From the NCBI GenBank assembly GCA_937871605.1, contig CALMRM010000056.1, forward strand, positions 5,622-25,677: DNA of 20,056 nucleotides. The letters are read 5' to 3'. Positions within the stretch are counted from its first letter, which is position 1. Every line of letters starts with the position of its first letter. The position numbers and the translations under genes are program-made. Of the stretch, positions 7,365-15,344 are shown piece after piece. The notes under the pieces were generated by a model, which was given only the letters and a program-made list of their open reading frames with translations, did no database searches and was not told where the DNA came from. Source of the stretch: an uncultured Terriglobus sp. (GTDB taxonomy: Bacteria > Acidobacteriota > Terriglobia > Terriglobales > Acidobacteriaceae).

Positions 7365-9278
7365 TCAGTCCTCACCCGGCCGCGATGTCAGCGGGATGTA
7401 TGGGCCGGTTGCCTGCATGTGCCCATGTCGCACAATGTGCGGAGTGAGAAGCAACACGAGACTGCTACTCATGTCGCTCTCGTTTCGATTGGTCGTACTC
7501 TGAAAGCCTGGCAACTCACTGAGACCAGGTGCGCCGCTCATGGCTGCGGTCTCATTGCGGCTGGTGTTACTCACCATGAGCACCGTTTCTCCATCATGCA
7601 CCGTTAGGTTAGAGGAGAACTGCCTGCTATCCAGCACGGGGATACCGTTCAGGGAAGTGCCAGCAAGCGCACTCAGCTTCACTTCCAGCTGCAGGGCAAC
7701 GTCAGAGGTTCGCTGGACACGGGGTGTCGCGGTCACCGTGAGCCCAATGTCTTCGTACTGCACCTGCGGAATAACAGCGCTGCTACCAAGAGAATTGGTC
7801 CCGAGGTACGACGCCAGCAGGCTGGATAGGCTGACGCCATTGACCGTCGCACCCGCCAACGATGTGGCCGTGCTGGAAGCGATGTCGCTGAACAGAGACG
7901 TTTGGATGGGATATCGCGTACCGCTACGGAAGATAGCCCGCTGCTGATCGCTTGTCCGAAGCTGCACATCCTCCAGAGTGCGAGCGTCGCTCTGCGTGAG
8001 TGCGAGGTTAATGGTCGGTATGTTTCCGGCTGACACGGCCGTAGCGGTGAGCCCGCCACCGAGCAGCAGAAAGCTGTTTTGCAACAGAGAACTACTACCG
8101 AGACCTGCAACGAAGATGAGATATGCCGCGATTTCGAGCGTGGTCGCGTTGGCGGGCAGAACGCCGCTGGAAACGAGCTGTGAGATCAGGGCATTGTTTT
8201 GTGACACAACCGTTTGTGCCTCTGACGCCACGTTGAACAAATTCAACGACTGCGGCAAGACAACGCCTAAATTCCGGGCGTGGCTCTTGTCGACAGAATA
8301 AAGTTTCAGATCGAACACGACCTCGTTTGTTCCCTGCAGCAAGTCCTTGAAAACACGCTCAAAGGCAGCGACGCGGTCTGCCGGTCCACGCACGACTAGC
8401 TTGCCTCCGAGCGGAGAGGCCGATACCTGTCGGATGTCTAGTAGCTGCTGAGCAATGCTTACAAAATCCTTTAGTTGGTCTGCTTGGTAGCCTGGCAGGT
8501 CGAATGTTTCCTGGACGAGCCTGTCGTAGCGCTGCCGATTCTCTACAGTGTTCGCCGCGAGCAGGAAGGTGTGCTCATCCAACGGCACATACATCGTACC
8601 GCCCAGGAGCGTAATGATGCGGAGCGCTTCATCCGCATGCACGTTATCCACATCCAGCCGGATAGATTTTGGGGTCAGGTCTGCATCGAAGGCTGCCCGT
8701 AGCCCATAGTCTGAGGCAACTTTTAGAACGAGTGCTTTGCTATCGCCACGTTCGTGGTAGCTATGCATGGAGTTGTCGGGCCGCAAGTCAACACTGGGTG
8801 CGGCTTGCTCCTCCTGCGTCACAACATGTGAGGCGGTCGTACCTTGCACATCGTGTTGCAGAACGCGAGGGTTCGTGGCATCAAGGCGACGTGCCTGTTC
8901 CACAAGCTGGCTTGCTGCCGCCCGATCTGTTGGCAAAAGCATCGCTGCCTGTTGCAGAAGTTTAGTCACGGCATGCTCCCGAGCGACCAGCATGGCAGAG
9001 GCATACTCACTCTTAGCTGGATTCAGTTGAACCGCGTCTTCAAACTGCTGTAGAGCAGGAAGGTAGGCTCCATCCTGTAGCTGTTTTGCGCCCTTCAGAA
9101 AGGCTGACTCGGCCGCAAGGCGCCGGTGTGCTGACACTGCAGGTAAGACTGCAGGCGGCAAAGCGTGGGCTTGCTCAGGCCGGATGGTGGCTGTCTGAGC
9201 GGAGAGCTGGGCCGTGCTGGCCATTACCATTGCCAAGGCTCCAGCAAGCCTGTGCGTCGATCCTGTTGCCATACACAC
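7365..9278 (-). CDS. Secretin (GspD/PilQ-type) with N-terminal TPR-like region
   Basis: A protein of 635-637 residues. A hydrophobic signal peptide covers about residues 8-28. Residues 55-130 look like TPR helices (GAYLPALQQFEDAVQLNP). Residues about 180-245 resemble an STN/N0 domain, and 253-316 an N1-like fold. The core from about 320 to 610 has the secretin pattern: LKLYSVDKSHARNLGVVLP, an Asp-Gln-Gln-Arg-Ala 'beta-lip' segment leading to GTRYPI, QYEDIGLTVTATPRV, and the hallmark SSSLVLLLTPHIVR close to the end. Secretins form outer-membrane channels for type II secretion or type IV pili. No ATPase, pseudopilin or inner-membrane partner lies in the window, so its system is unknown. The frame opens with GTG (9278) two codons before an ATG (9272); either could be the start. 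The Fis-like gene ends 21 bp upstream. Confidence 0.87.
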   Translation of the reverse strand: MCMATGSTHRLAGALAMVMASTAQLSAQTATIRPEQAHALPPAVLPAVSAHRRLAAESAFLKGAKQLQDGAYLPALQQFEDAVQLNPAKSEYASAMLVAREHAVTKLLQQAAMLLPTDRAAASQLVEQARRLDATNPRVLQHDVQGTTASHVVTQEEQAAPSVDLRPDNSMHSYHERGDSKALVLKVASDYGLRAAFDADLTPKSIRLDVDNVHADEALRIITLLGGTMYVPLDEHTFLLAANTVENRQRYDRLVQETFDLPGYQADQLKDFVSIAQQLLDIRQVSASPLGGKLVVRGPADRVAAFERVFKDLLQGTNEVVFDLKLYSVDKSHARNLGVVLPQSLNLFNVASEAQTVVSQNNALISQLVSSGVLPANATTLEIAAYLIFVAGLGSSSLLQNSFLLLGGGLTATAVSAGNIPTINLALTQSDARTLEDVQLRTSDQQRAIFRSGTRYPIQTSLFSDIASSTATSLAGATVNGVSLSSLLASYLGTNSLGSSAVIPQVQYEDIGLTVTATPRVQRTSDVALQLEVKLSALAGTSLNGIPVLDSRQFSSNLTVHDGETVLMVSNTSRNETAAMSGAPGLSELPGFQSTTNRNESDMSSSLVLLLTPHIVRHGHMQATGPYIPLTSRPGED

Positions 9279-9299
9279 TTTAGACGGTGCTCACCCTAT

Positions 9300-9587
9300 C
9301 TAATGTGAGTTAGCGAGGTGCAGGCGTGGAACGATCGTGCCTTGTTCGCTGCGCGAGGGGCGCTTAAGTCCTGCACGGATTGCTGCAGTGTCGAGTTCTA
9401 GCTCCGCCAGCGTGCGGCTTAGCGTGTTGCGGTGCATACCCAGTACTTCAGCACTCTTGCACTGGTTACCGCGGTTGCTGACAAGCACCTGCAACAGGTA
9501 GCGTCGCTTGAACTCGCGCACCGCGGCGTCATAGGGCACGCCATCCGCATGCATCTGTGCAACCAGCAAATCCAGTTCCCGCTTCAC
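9300..9587 (-). CDS. Fis-family helix-turn-helix DNA-binding protein
   Basis: A 95-residue protein. Residues about 29-62 form a Fis/HTH_8-type DNA-binding unit: RRYLLQVLVSNRGNQ, then KSAEVLGMHRNTLSRTLAEL as the helix-turn-helix. This is the C-terminal domain found alone in Fis and at the end of NtrC-type activators. There is no AAA+ or receiver domain, so it is a stand-alone DNA binder of Fis size. The tail (about 75-95) is polar and probably disordered. The start is GTG at 9587, with GAGG about 9 nt upstream. It sits between broken cvpA (76 bp upstream) and the secretin (21 bp downstream), so it is probably co-transcribed with the secretin. Regulating that gene is an untested inference. Confidence 0.82.
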   Translation of the reverse strand: MKRELDLLVAQMHADGVPYDAAVREFKRRYLLQVLVSNRGNQCKSAEVLGMHRNTLSRTLAELELDTAAIRAGLKRPSRSEQGTIVPRLHLANSH

Positions 9588-9663
9588 TCGTGCTTACCTC
9601 GTTCTTCAGGCGTGTCCCGTTAACATAACAGCCAGCACAACAGTGCACCTGTGCAAGATCTGT

Positions 9664-10142
9664 TCACAGGCCGAGGTGGTCGATAAACAGGTGCTGCCTC
9701 GTATGCTGTGGCACCACCGAGAATATCCCATGACTGAGTTCAAGCAAATAGGGCAGCAGCAGTGAGGGGCGGTCTCCAGCAAAATGTACAAGATACGGCT
9801 CGAGCGGCAGAGTGAGCGCAGCTAGTAGCAGGGTGCCACGTACCAAGCCGAAGACCGCTCCGGCCAAACGGTCGAAGAAGCCGAGTCCGATGGCGCGGCA
9901 AATGCCTCGCAGTAGCCGCCCCACGAGCGTCACATCCATGTAAGCAGAGTCGGGGCGGTTCGCGGCCCGTAGACAAGGGCGGCAAAGATGCCGGCGCACA
10001 TACCTAGCAGAGAGATCAGCGAAGCGATGAAGCCTCTGAGAAAGGCGGAGAACGTCGAAATCGCAAGCCAAGCCGCTATCAACCAGTCCAGCACGGCCCA
10101 CGATTGAAGTTGGATTCGGAAGGCATGCCAAAGGTCCTGCAT
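9664..10142 (-). pseudogene. cvpA: CvpA-family membrane protein, frameshifted with internal deletion
   Basis: Two open frames on the same strand together make one CvpA-like protein. The first (ATG 10142 to TGA 9930, 70 residues) has the family's N-terminal helices: AVLDWLIAAWLAISTFSAF, the FLRGF motif and SLISLLGMCAGIFAALVYG. The second, in the -1 frame from about 9937 to the TGA at 9664, continues with VGRLLRGICRAIGLGFFDRL and AGAVFGLVRGTLLLAALTLPL, the family's central and C-terminal blocks. Compared with E. coli CvpA, about 20-25 residues covering the third membrane helix are missing at the junction. The break is therefore a deletion of 3n+1 bases, not a single-base slip. CvpA is an inner-membrane protein first linked to colicin V production. 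The start lies 2 bp after the purC stop. An assembly error remains possible. Confidence 0.75.
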
Positions 10143-10144
10143 GG

Positions 10145-11047
10145 CTATGCTGGAAGCGCGTCCTTACCGGTGAGCAACGTAAATGCCTGTAGATACTTGT
10201 TTTGCGTCTCAGTGATGACTGCCGCTGGCAGGGTTGGTGCAGGTGGCTGTTTATCCCAGCGGATTGCCTCTAGGTAGTCGCGGACATATTGCTTATCGAA
10301 CGACGGTTGTGGGCCGCCAGGTACGTAACCAGACTGGAGCCAGTACCGGGACGAGTCAGGCGTTAGCACTTCATCCGCCAACACCAGCAGTTCGTCATCA
10401 TTGCCGACCGGGATAAACCCAAACTCAAACTTGGTATCTGCGAGCAGCAATCCTTTGGCATTTGCGTGCGCTGCTGCCGCAGTGTAGATGGCCAGTCTCA
10501 ATGTTTTCAGACGCAGTGCAAGGCTGCCGCCAACCATCTCCATCACGCGGTCGAACGAGATGTTCTCGTCATGGCCGGTGTGATTCTTGGCTGCTGGCGT
10601 AAAGATGGGCTGTGGCAGTCGATCGCTTTCACGCAGACCGGCCGGTAGCGCTATACCGCAGACAGCGCCAGTCCGCTGATAGTCCTTCCAGCCTGATCCC
10701 GAAAGATAGCCCCGTGCCACACATTCCACGGGTAGCATGCGCGCACGCTGAACCACCATGCTGCGTCCCCGCAAGCGGTCGGCATACGGCTGAAAGGCTG
10801 GCGGCAGGGAAGCGATATCTGTTGAAATCAGGTGGTTCGGGACAAGGTCTTTTAGAAAGTCAAACCAGAACAGCGAAAGCTGTGTAAGCACCTTGCCTTT
10901 GTCCGGTATGGTGCTCCCCAGTACATGATCGAAGGCAGAGATGCGATCGCTGGCCACAAATAGGAGCTTGTCCGGCCCGACCTCGTACAGGTCCCGCACC
11001 TTGCCACTTAAGATGGGCATTTGCCCGGCTAGCTGACGATCATCCAT
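10145..11047 (-). CDS. purC: Phosphoribosylaminoimidazole-succinocarboxamide synthase
   Basis: SAICAR synthetase, the purine-biosynthesis step that joins aspartate to CAIR using ATP. The 300-residue protein is of the longer (yeast ADE1-like) form rather than the roughly 240-residue E. coli form. Visible signatures are GKVRDLYEVGPDKLLFVASD near the N-terminus, then SAFDHVLGSTIPDKG, LPVECVARGYLSGSGW (SAICAR signature 1) and LLADTKFEFGF (signature 2), with ADEVLTPDSSRYW following. The ATG at 11047 lacks a strong Shine-Dalgarno sequence. It lies 69 bp downstream of smc, with an inverted repeat in the gap, and 2 bp upstream of cvpA. purF often accompanies cvpA in other bacteria, so the purine-gene/cvpA pairing is familiar. 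Confidence 0.95.
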   Translation of the reverse strand: MDDRQLAGQMPILSGKVRDLYEVGPDKLLFVASDRISAFDHVLGSTIPDKGKVLTQLSLFWFDFLKDLVPNHLISTDIASLPPAFQPYADRLRGRSMVVQRARMLPVECVARGYLSGSGWKDYQRTGAVCGIALPAGLRESDRLPQPIFTPAAKNHTGHDENISFDRVMEMVGGSLALRLKTLRLAIYTAAAAHANAKGLLLADTKFEFGFIPVGNDDELLVLADEVLTPDSSRYWLQSGYVPGGPQPSFDKQYVRDYLEAIRWDKQPPAPTLPAAVITETQNKYLQAFTLLTGKDALPA

Positions 11048-11063
11048 GTTCTTAGTGAAGCAT

Positions 11064-11114
11064 CGTTACGGGTCGGGTGCTACCGCTTCACGAGCACTAA
11101 GCTGCCCGGTAACG
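11064..11114 (-). repeat. Inverted repeat between smc and purC (possible attenuator or weak terminator)
   Basis: On the + strand the arms are cgttacggg (11064-11072) and cccggtaacg (11105-11114), pairing over 9 bp with one bulged base. An inner pair gtgct/agcac lies in the loop. A competing pairing is possible because GTGAAG near 11055-11060 can pair with CTTCAC near 11087. No T-tract follows on the - strand. The position just after the smc stop fits partial termination. Confidence 0.4.
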
Positions 11115-11116
11115 AC

Positions 11117-14100
11117 TTATGCAACAGCCCTGCGCTCGTTACGGTTCAGGTTGACGCTGACGATTTTGGACACTCCAGGCTCTTGCATGGTGACGCCATA
11201 AATCAGATCGGCCTCGCTCATGGTGCGCTTGTGGTGGGTAATTACCAGGAACTGGGTGTCGCGGCTCATCTCGTGGCCCAGGCGTGCGAACCGGCCTACG
11301 TTCGTTTCGTCCAGTGGCGCGTCGACCTCATCCAGGATGCAGAACGGGCTGGGCTGGTGTTGAAAGATACCCACCAGCAAGGACAAGGCGGTAAGCGCCT
11401 TCTCCCCGCCGGAAAGCAGCAGCACGTTCTGCAGCTTCTTTCCGGGTGGCGAGGCGATGAGATCGATGCCGCTCTCCAGTAGGTCTGCCTCATCGGTCAG
11501 TCGCATCAACGCCTGACCCCCGCCGAAAAGCTTCGTGAAGGTCTCCGCAAAGTTACGATTGATGTTGGCGAAAGCTTCGTTGAATTGTTGCTTCGTCACA
11601 TCGTCAATCTCGCGAATGGCACCTTGCGTGTTCGTGATGGAGGCAAGCAGATCATCGCGCTGCGTTTGTAAAAAGTCGTGCCGCTGCGAAGCTTCCTGGA
11701 ACTCTTCGAGCGCCATCATGTTGACTGGTCCAAGCGCTTCCATCTTGTTTCGCAACACACGCGTGTCATCGTCTGCAGCCTGCAACTCAGTAGGTGTAGC
11801 CAGAGCGATGGTCGTATCCGCCTGCAGTTCTGCACCTTGGATGTTCAAGTCTTGAAGTGACTGCGCCTCCAGGTGCTCGATCTCAGCGGAGAGGCGCGCG
11901 ACCACACTTTGGAGCACACTGCGACGATCGCGCAGCATTTCCGTCTCCGCGCGCGACGTACGCAGTTGACTTTGCTGCTTGTCTGCGTTTCCGCGCACTG
12001 CGGCCATCTCTGTAGTCATCGTGGCGATGTCACCGGAGAGTTGCTGGTGTGCAGTAGACAGCTGTGCCACGCGAACGGTGAGGGATGCGTTCTCCTCTTC
12101 TAGACGTATACGCTCTCCGGTGCCTGCCGCAAGGTTCGTCTCTAGCGCCTTCAACCGGTGCGCAGCAGTCCCATGCAGACGTTCGTTTTGCGTTAGATTG
12201 GCAACCGCATTCCGCTGGCGTTCTTCCAGTCCTGCCAGTGCAGCGGCTGCCGCAGCAGCGGCTGCCTGTGCCTCTTCACGCTGCAGCTGTAGTTCATGAA
12301 TCGTCTCTATAGTTCCTTGCACGCGGAGGTCCAGTGTTTCCTGTTCTGCCGTCAGTCGTGCTGCGTCCCCTTGCTTCTGCTCGACCGCAAGGAGCTTTGC
12401 TGTGACTGCATCGCGATTGCGCTCACGTTGCAGAGACCACTCGCCCAGGCGACGCTCGATGCGTGTGGCCTCCGACTCCATCTGCCGCAGGGCAGCGCCG
12501 CTGTTTGCGGCATCCCGTTCCGCTTTGACGCGGTCCTCCCGATGCGCCTCGATGGTCTGCTGTAGTTCACTCAGGCGCTTGGTGGTGGTGGCAACTGCGA
12601 TGTCGCATGCGGAGAGCTTCGCCTGCGCCTCCTCAAGCTTGACGTCCGTGGCCCGTGCCTCCCGCTTGACTGCAAGTGGGCCACCCATGCGGGTCTTGCC
12701 GGCTGTGACTGCGACATCGTGGAAGATCTCCCCGGCATAGGTAAGGAGGTAGAGCTCCGGATGGCGCAGCGCCAGTGCATGTGCCGTGACTGCGTCCGGT
12801 ACAAGGTAGGTGTTTCGAATCTTCTGCTCCAACTGCGCCGGCATACGCCCCAAGCCTGGTTGTACGCGTACATGGGCCCACAGTGGAGTTGCTCCTGAAA
12901 TCGGTGAACCGTTACCGGTAGAGTCGGTGACACCAGATGCATCACGACCCGCCGCGTTCCGGACGAGGAAGGTAGCGCGGCCCTCGACCGATTTACTCAG
13001 CAACTGCATGCCGTTCTGCGCGCCCTCCCAACCTTCAACGACTATGCTGTTGAGCTCCTCCCGCAGAAACTCATCGATCAGCGAGCCATGATTGTCATCC
13101 ACTTCCAGGAAGTCTGCCAACGTGCCTAAGGGGGTCATATCAGGGTCACTCTTGGCGCTTAGCAGCTTGCGAACGGTCTCCGTGGAGTAGCTGTGGTCGC
13201 GCAATTGTGCCTCTAGCGACTGCTTCCTGCCCTTCAACGTAGCAAGCTCACCACGCAGCCCATCGCCGCTGCGCCGCAGGTCGTGCTCCTCCTTCCGGCC
13301 GCTCTCGAGAGTGAGCCGTGAGCTCGCGATTTCCGCACTCAGACGCTCCAGCCGCTCGGTACTGGACTCGAAGCTGAGGGAAACTTGACCGCGCTGCCGT
13401 CCCAGGTCTTCGAGTTCACAGCGCGCCTGTTCACTTTCGTGTTTCAGCCGCTCCGCCTCGCGTCGTAAATTAGCCAGCGCCTCTACCGCCTGCGCCTCCT
13501 CTCGGTGAAGATGTGAGATGCGATGGGTCAACTGGAGACTTTGCTGACGCCCCTGCGACGCCTCGCGGTCTGCGGCAGCTAGCTTTACCTGTGCACTTTC
13601 CGCGTCGCGTTGCCGTGCCTTTGCTTCAAGTCGCGCCTGCTCAGTAGCCGCCAGTGCACTTGCCGAAAATTGCGCCAGAGTTTCGCGCTCCGTGATGAGA
13701 ATGGCAACCTGCTGCGTCAGCTGCAGGGCCTCTTCCTGTGTTGCGGCAGCACGCGCCGTTACATCCGCGATGCGGTCCGTGTTACTGGCGATCCGTGCAC
13801 TCGAACGCTCCATTTCTAACCGCGCTTCATTTGCGCGGGTTTGGACGCCGCGCAACTCTTCATCTAACGCATAGCCCCGCGTCACGGTGGCGGAGTGTTC
13901 CGCATCGAGGACGGCGAGGTTCGCAGTTTGCACTTCGATAGCGGTGCCGAGCTCGTCCCCTTCCGTTGCTGCTAACCGATGCTCCTGGTTCTTTTGCAAG
14001 AGCCGACTGCGTAACACCGTTCGTAACTTGTCTCGCAACTCATCCCGTATTTGCTTGTAGCGGTCTGCCTTTGCCACCTGCCGTCTTAATGAAGTCAGCT

Positions 14101-14968
14101 GCTTGGTGACCTCGTCGAAGATGTCATCGATTCTTGATAGGTTCTGCCGGGTCGCCTCGAGCCGTAGTTCTGCAAGTCGCTTTTTCGTCTTAAATCGAGT
14201 AATTCCCGCCGCCTCTTCGATCAGGGCCCGGCGATCCAGCGGTTTGGAGGAGAGAAGTTGGCCAATCCGCTCCTGCCCAATGATTGCGTAGTTTTCCCCG
14301 GACAGACCTGTCCCAAAGAAGATATCTTGGATGTCTCGAAGGCGGCATAGCTTGCCGTTCAACAGGTACTCCGAGTCTCCAGAGCGGAACAGTCGCCGGG
14401 TCACGGTTATTTCGCCTGCGCGCACGGGTGCTCGATTGAACTTACGGCGCCGTACCTTCAGAACGACAGGTTCCGCACCAGAGGGCAAAGCCTCGCCCTC
14501 AAGAGCCTGTCCGCTGCTGACTGCCTCGACGTCGTCTGCGAGAGGCAATGGACCAGGTTGCGCTTGTGCTGTGGCCTCGGCTGTAGTTTCGGCCCGTTGT
14601 ATCCTCTCTGCAGCTTCATCCCAATCACGTAGTTCAACTGTCCTATGGTCCGCGCTACTGATGCTGACCGCCTCACCGCTATCGGCCGAATCGTAGACGT
14701 CAGGATCGACAAGTGTCAGCGAGACTTCTGCCATGCCAGTCGGCTTGCGGTCGCGTGTTCCCGCGAAGATCACGTCGTCCATCTTGGCTCCGCGCAAAGT
14801 CTTAGCGCTTTGCTCGCCCAAAACCCAGGTGATGGCATCCGAGATGTTCGATTTGCCACACCCGTTGGGCCCAACTACAGCGGCGATCCCAGAGCCTGAA
14901 AGCTGTACATCCGTACGGTCGCAGAAGGACTTGAAGCCCAGGATCTGAACCCGTTTTAGTCGTAGCAT
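11117..14968 (-). CDS. smc: Chromosome segregation ATPase Smc
   Basis: A 1283-residue SMC protein, which forms the condensin-like complex (with ScpA/ScpB) that organises and segregates the chromosome. The N-terminal head has FKSF and Walker A GPNGCGKS (33-40), then a Q-loop at IIGQERIGQLLSS (about 229-241). Two long coiled coils (about 265-600 and 770-1130) flank a hinge at about 608-765. The C-terminal head has the signature LLSGGEKAL (about 1184-1192), Walker B FCILDEVD (about 1209-1216) and VITHH. Residues about 92-183 form an acidic, Ala/Glu/Ser-rich insertion that B. subtilis Smc lacks. The ATG at 14968 has GGAG upstream at good spacing. Its length, about 100 residues above the usual 1150-1200, is mostly explained by the insertion. 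Confidence 0.95.
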   Translation of the reverse strand: MLRLKRVQILGFKSFCDRTDVQLSGSGIAAVVGPNGCGKSNISDAITWVLGEQSAKTLRGAKMDDVIFAGTRDRKPTGMAEVSLTLVDPDVYDSADSGEAVSISSADHRTVELRDWDEAAERIQRAETTAEATAQAQPGPLPLADDVEAVSSGQALEGEALPSGAEPVVLKVRRRKFNRAPVRAGEITVTRRLFRSGDSEYLLNGKLCRLRDIQDIFFGTGLSGENYAIIGQERIGQLLSSKPLDRRALIEEAAGITRFKTKKRLAELRLEATRQNLSRIDDIFDEVTKQLTSLRRQVAKADRYKQIRDELRDKLRTVLRSRLLQKNQEHRLAATEGDELGTAIEVQTANLAVLDAEHSATVTRGYALDEELRGVQTRANEARLEMERSSARIASNTDRIADVTARAAATQEEALQLTQQVAILITERETLAQFSASALAATEQARLEAKARQRDAESAQVKLAAADREASQGRQQSLQLTHRISHLHREEAQAVEALANLRREAERLKHESEQARCELEDLGRQRGQVSLSFESSTERLERLSAEIASSRLTLESGRKEEHDLRRSGDGLRGELATLKGRKQSLEAQLRDHSYSTETVRKLLSAKSDPDMTPLGTLADFLEVDDNHGSLIDEFLREELNSIVVEGWEGAQNGMQLLSKSVEGRATFLVRNAAGRDASGVTDSTGNGSPISGATPLWAHVRVQPGLGRMPAQLEQKIRNTYLVPDAVTAHALALRHPELYLLTYAGEIFHDVAVTAGKTRMGGPLAVKREARATDVKLEEAQAKLSACDIAVATTTKRLSELQQTIEAHREDRVKAERDAANSGAALRQMESEATRIERRLGEWSLQRERNRDAVTAKLLAVEQKQGDAARLTAEQETLDLRVQGTIETIHELQLQREEAQAAAAAAAAALAGLEERQRNAVANLTQNERLHGTAAHRLKALETNLAAGTGERIRLEEENASLTVRVAQLSTAHQQLSGDIATMTTEMAAVRGNADKQQSQLRTSRAETEMLRDRRSVLQSVVARLSAEIEHLEAQSLQDLNIQGAELQADTTIALATPTELQAADDDTRVLRNKMEALGPVNMMALEEFQEASQRHDFLQTQRDDLLASITNTQGAIREIDDVTKQQFNEAFANINRNFAETFTKLFGGGQALMRLTDEADLLESGIDLIASPPGKKLQNVLLLSGGEKALTALSLLVGIFQHQPSPFCILDEVDAPLDETNVGRFARLGHEMSRDTQFLVITHHKRTMSEADLIYGVTMQEPGVSKIVSVNLNRNERRAVA

Positions 14969-15009
14969 GGCAACTCCGGCGTGAAACTTAATCCGTCACA
15001 GCCCCAAAT

Positions 15010-15038
15010 AGACTACGGCGCTCTTTAAGCCGCAGCAA
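15010..15038 (-). promoter_or_regulatory. Weak candidate smc promoter
   Basis: The - strand reads TTGCTG (15033-15038), a 17-nt spacer and TAGTCT (15010-15015), about 40 bp upstream of the smc start. Both hexamers match the sigma70 consensus only partly. Confidence 0.3.
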
Positions 15039-15055
15039 GAATCGCTCCCATACCT

Positions 15056-15064
15056 TGTGGATAA
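15056..15064 (-). promoter_or_regulatory. Single DnaA box
   Basis: TGTGGATAA on the + strand is the exact complement of TTATCCACA, the strong DnaA-box consensus. It is isolated in the window: I saw no second TTATNCACA nearby. It lies in the smc upstream region. A single 9-mer match in 20 kb can easily occur by chance. Confidence 0.4.
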
Positions 15065-15344
15065 GGTCGTTCCATCTCCTAGCAATGGGCCAGAAGTGCA
15101 GATTGTGCGGCATGGCTGCAATCAGATCCCATCAAGATGGACCTGCTGAACTGCAGCAGGTGCCGCGACAGCAGGGTAAAGTGCAACGCATGCCACCCAC
15201 GAGCTATGTGCCCGCACGCTACCCGTCAGCCCGCGTTTGGGGAAGCAAGCCACACCTGATAGAGTGCTTGCATCTACAGTGTCTGCGCAGTGATTTCAGG
15301 GGCCACCCTCTGGGACCGGAACAAGACAAGATAGGGAGCGTTTG

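Larger units (their letters stand above)
14969..15344. other. Divergent intergenic region between smc and an exported TPR protein
   Basis: This 376-bp spacer has no convincing gene. It holds a perfect DnaA box (15056-15064), a weak candidate smc promoter and a Shine-Dalgarno GGGAG at 15334-15338 that supports ATG 15345 for the + strand gene. A 96-codon open frame (15055-15345, +) has no recognisable domain. Confidence 0.6.

Noticed and set aside
9664..10131. 155-codon frame read as an independent protein
   Set aside because: Its first 60 or so codons (ACLPNPTSIVGRAGLVDSGL-type) are the out-of-frame shadow of the cvpA N-terminus; only the C-terminal part is CvpA-like.
13610..14948. Several open frames antisense to smc (for example 14331-14696)
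   Set aside because: They are mirror frames of a GC-rich coiled-coil gene, with no start signals or recognisable domains.
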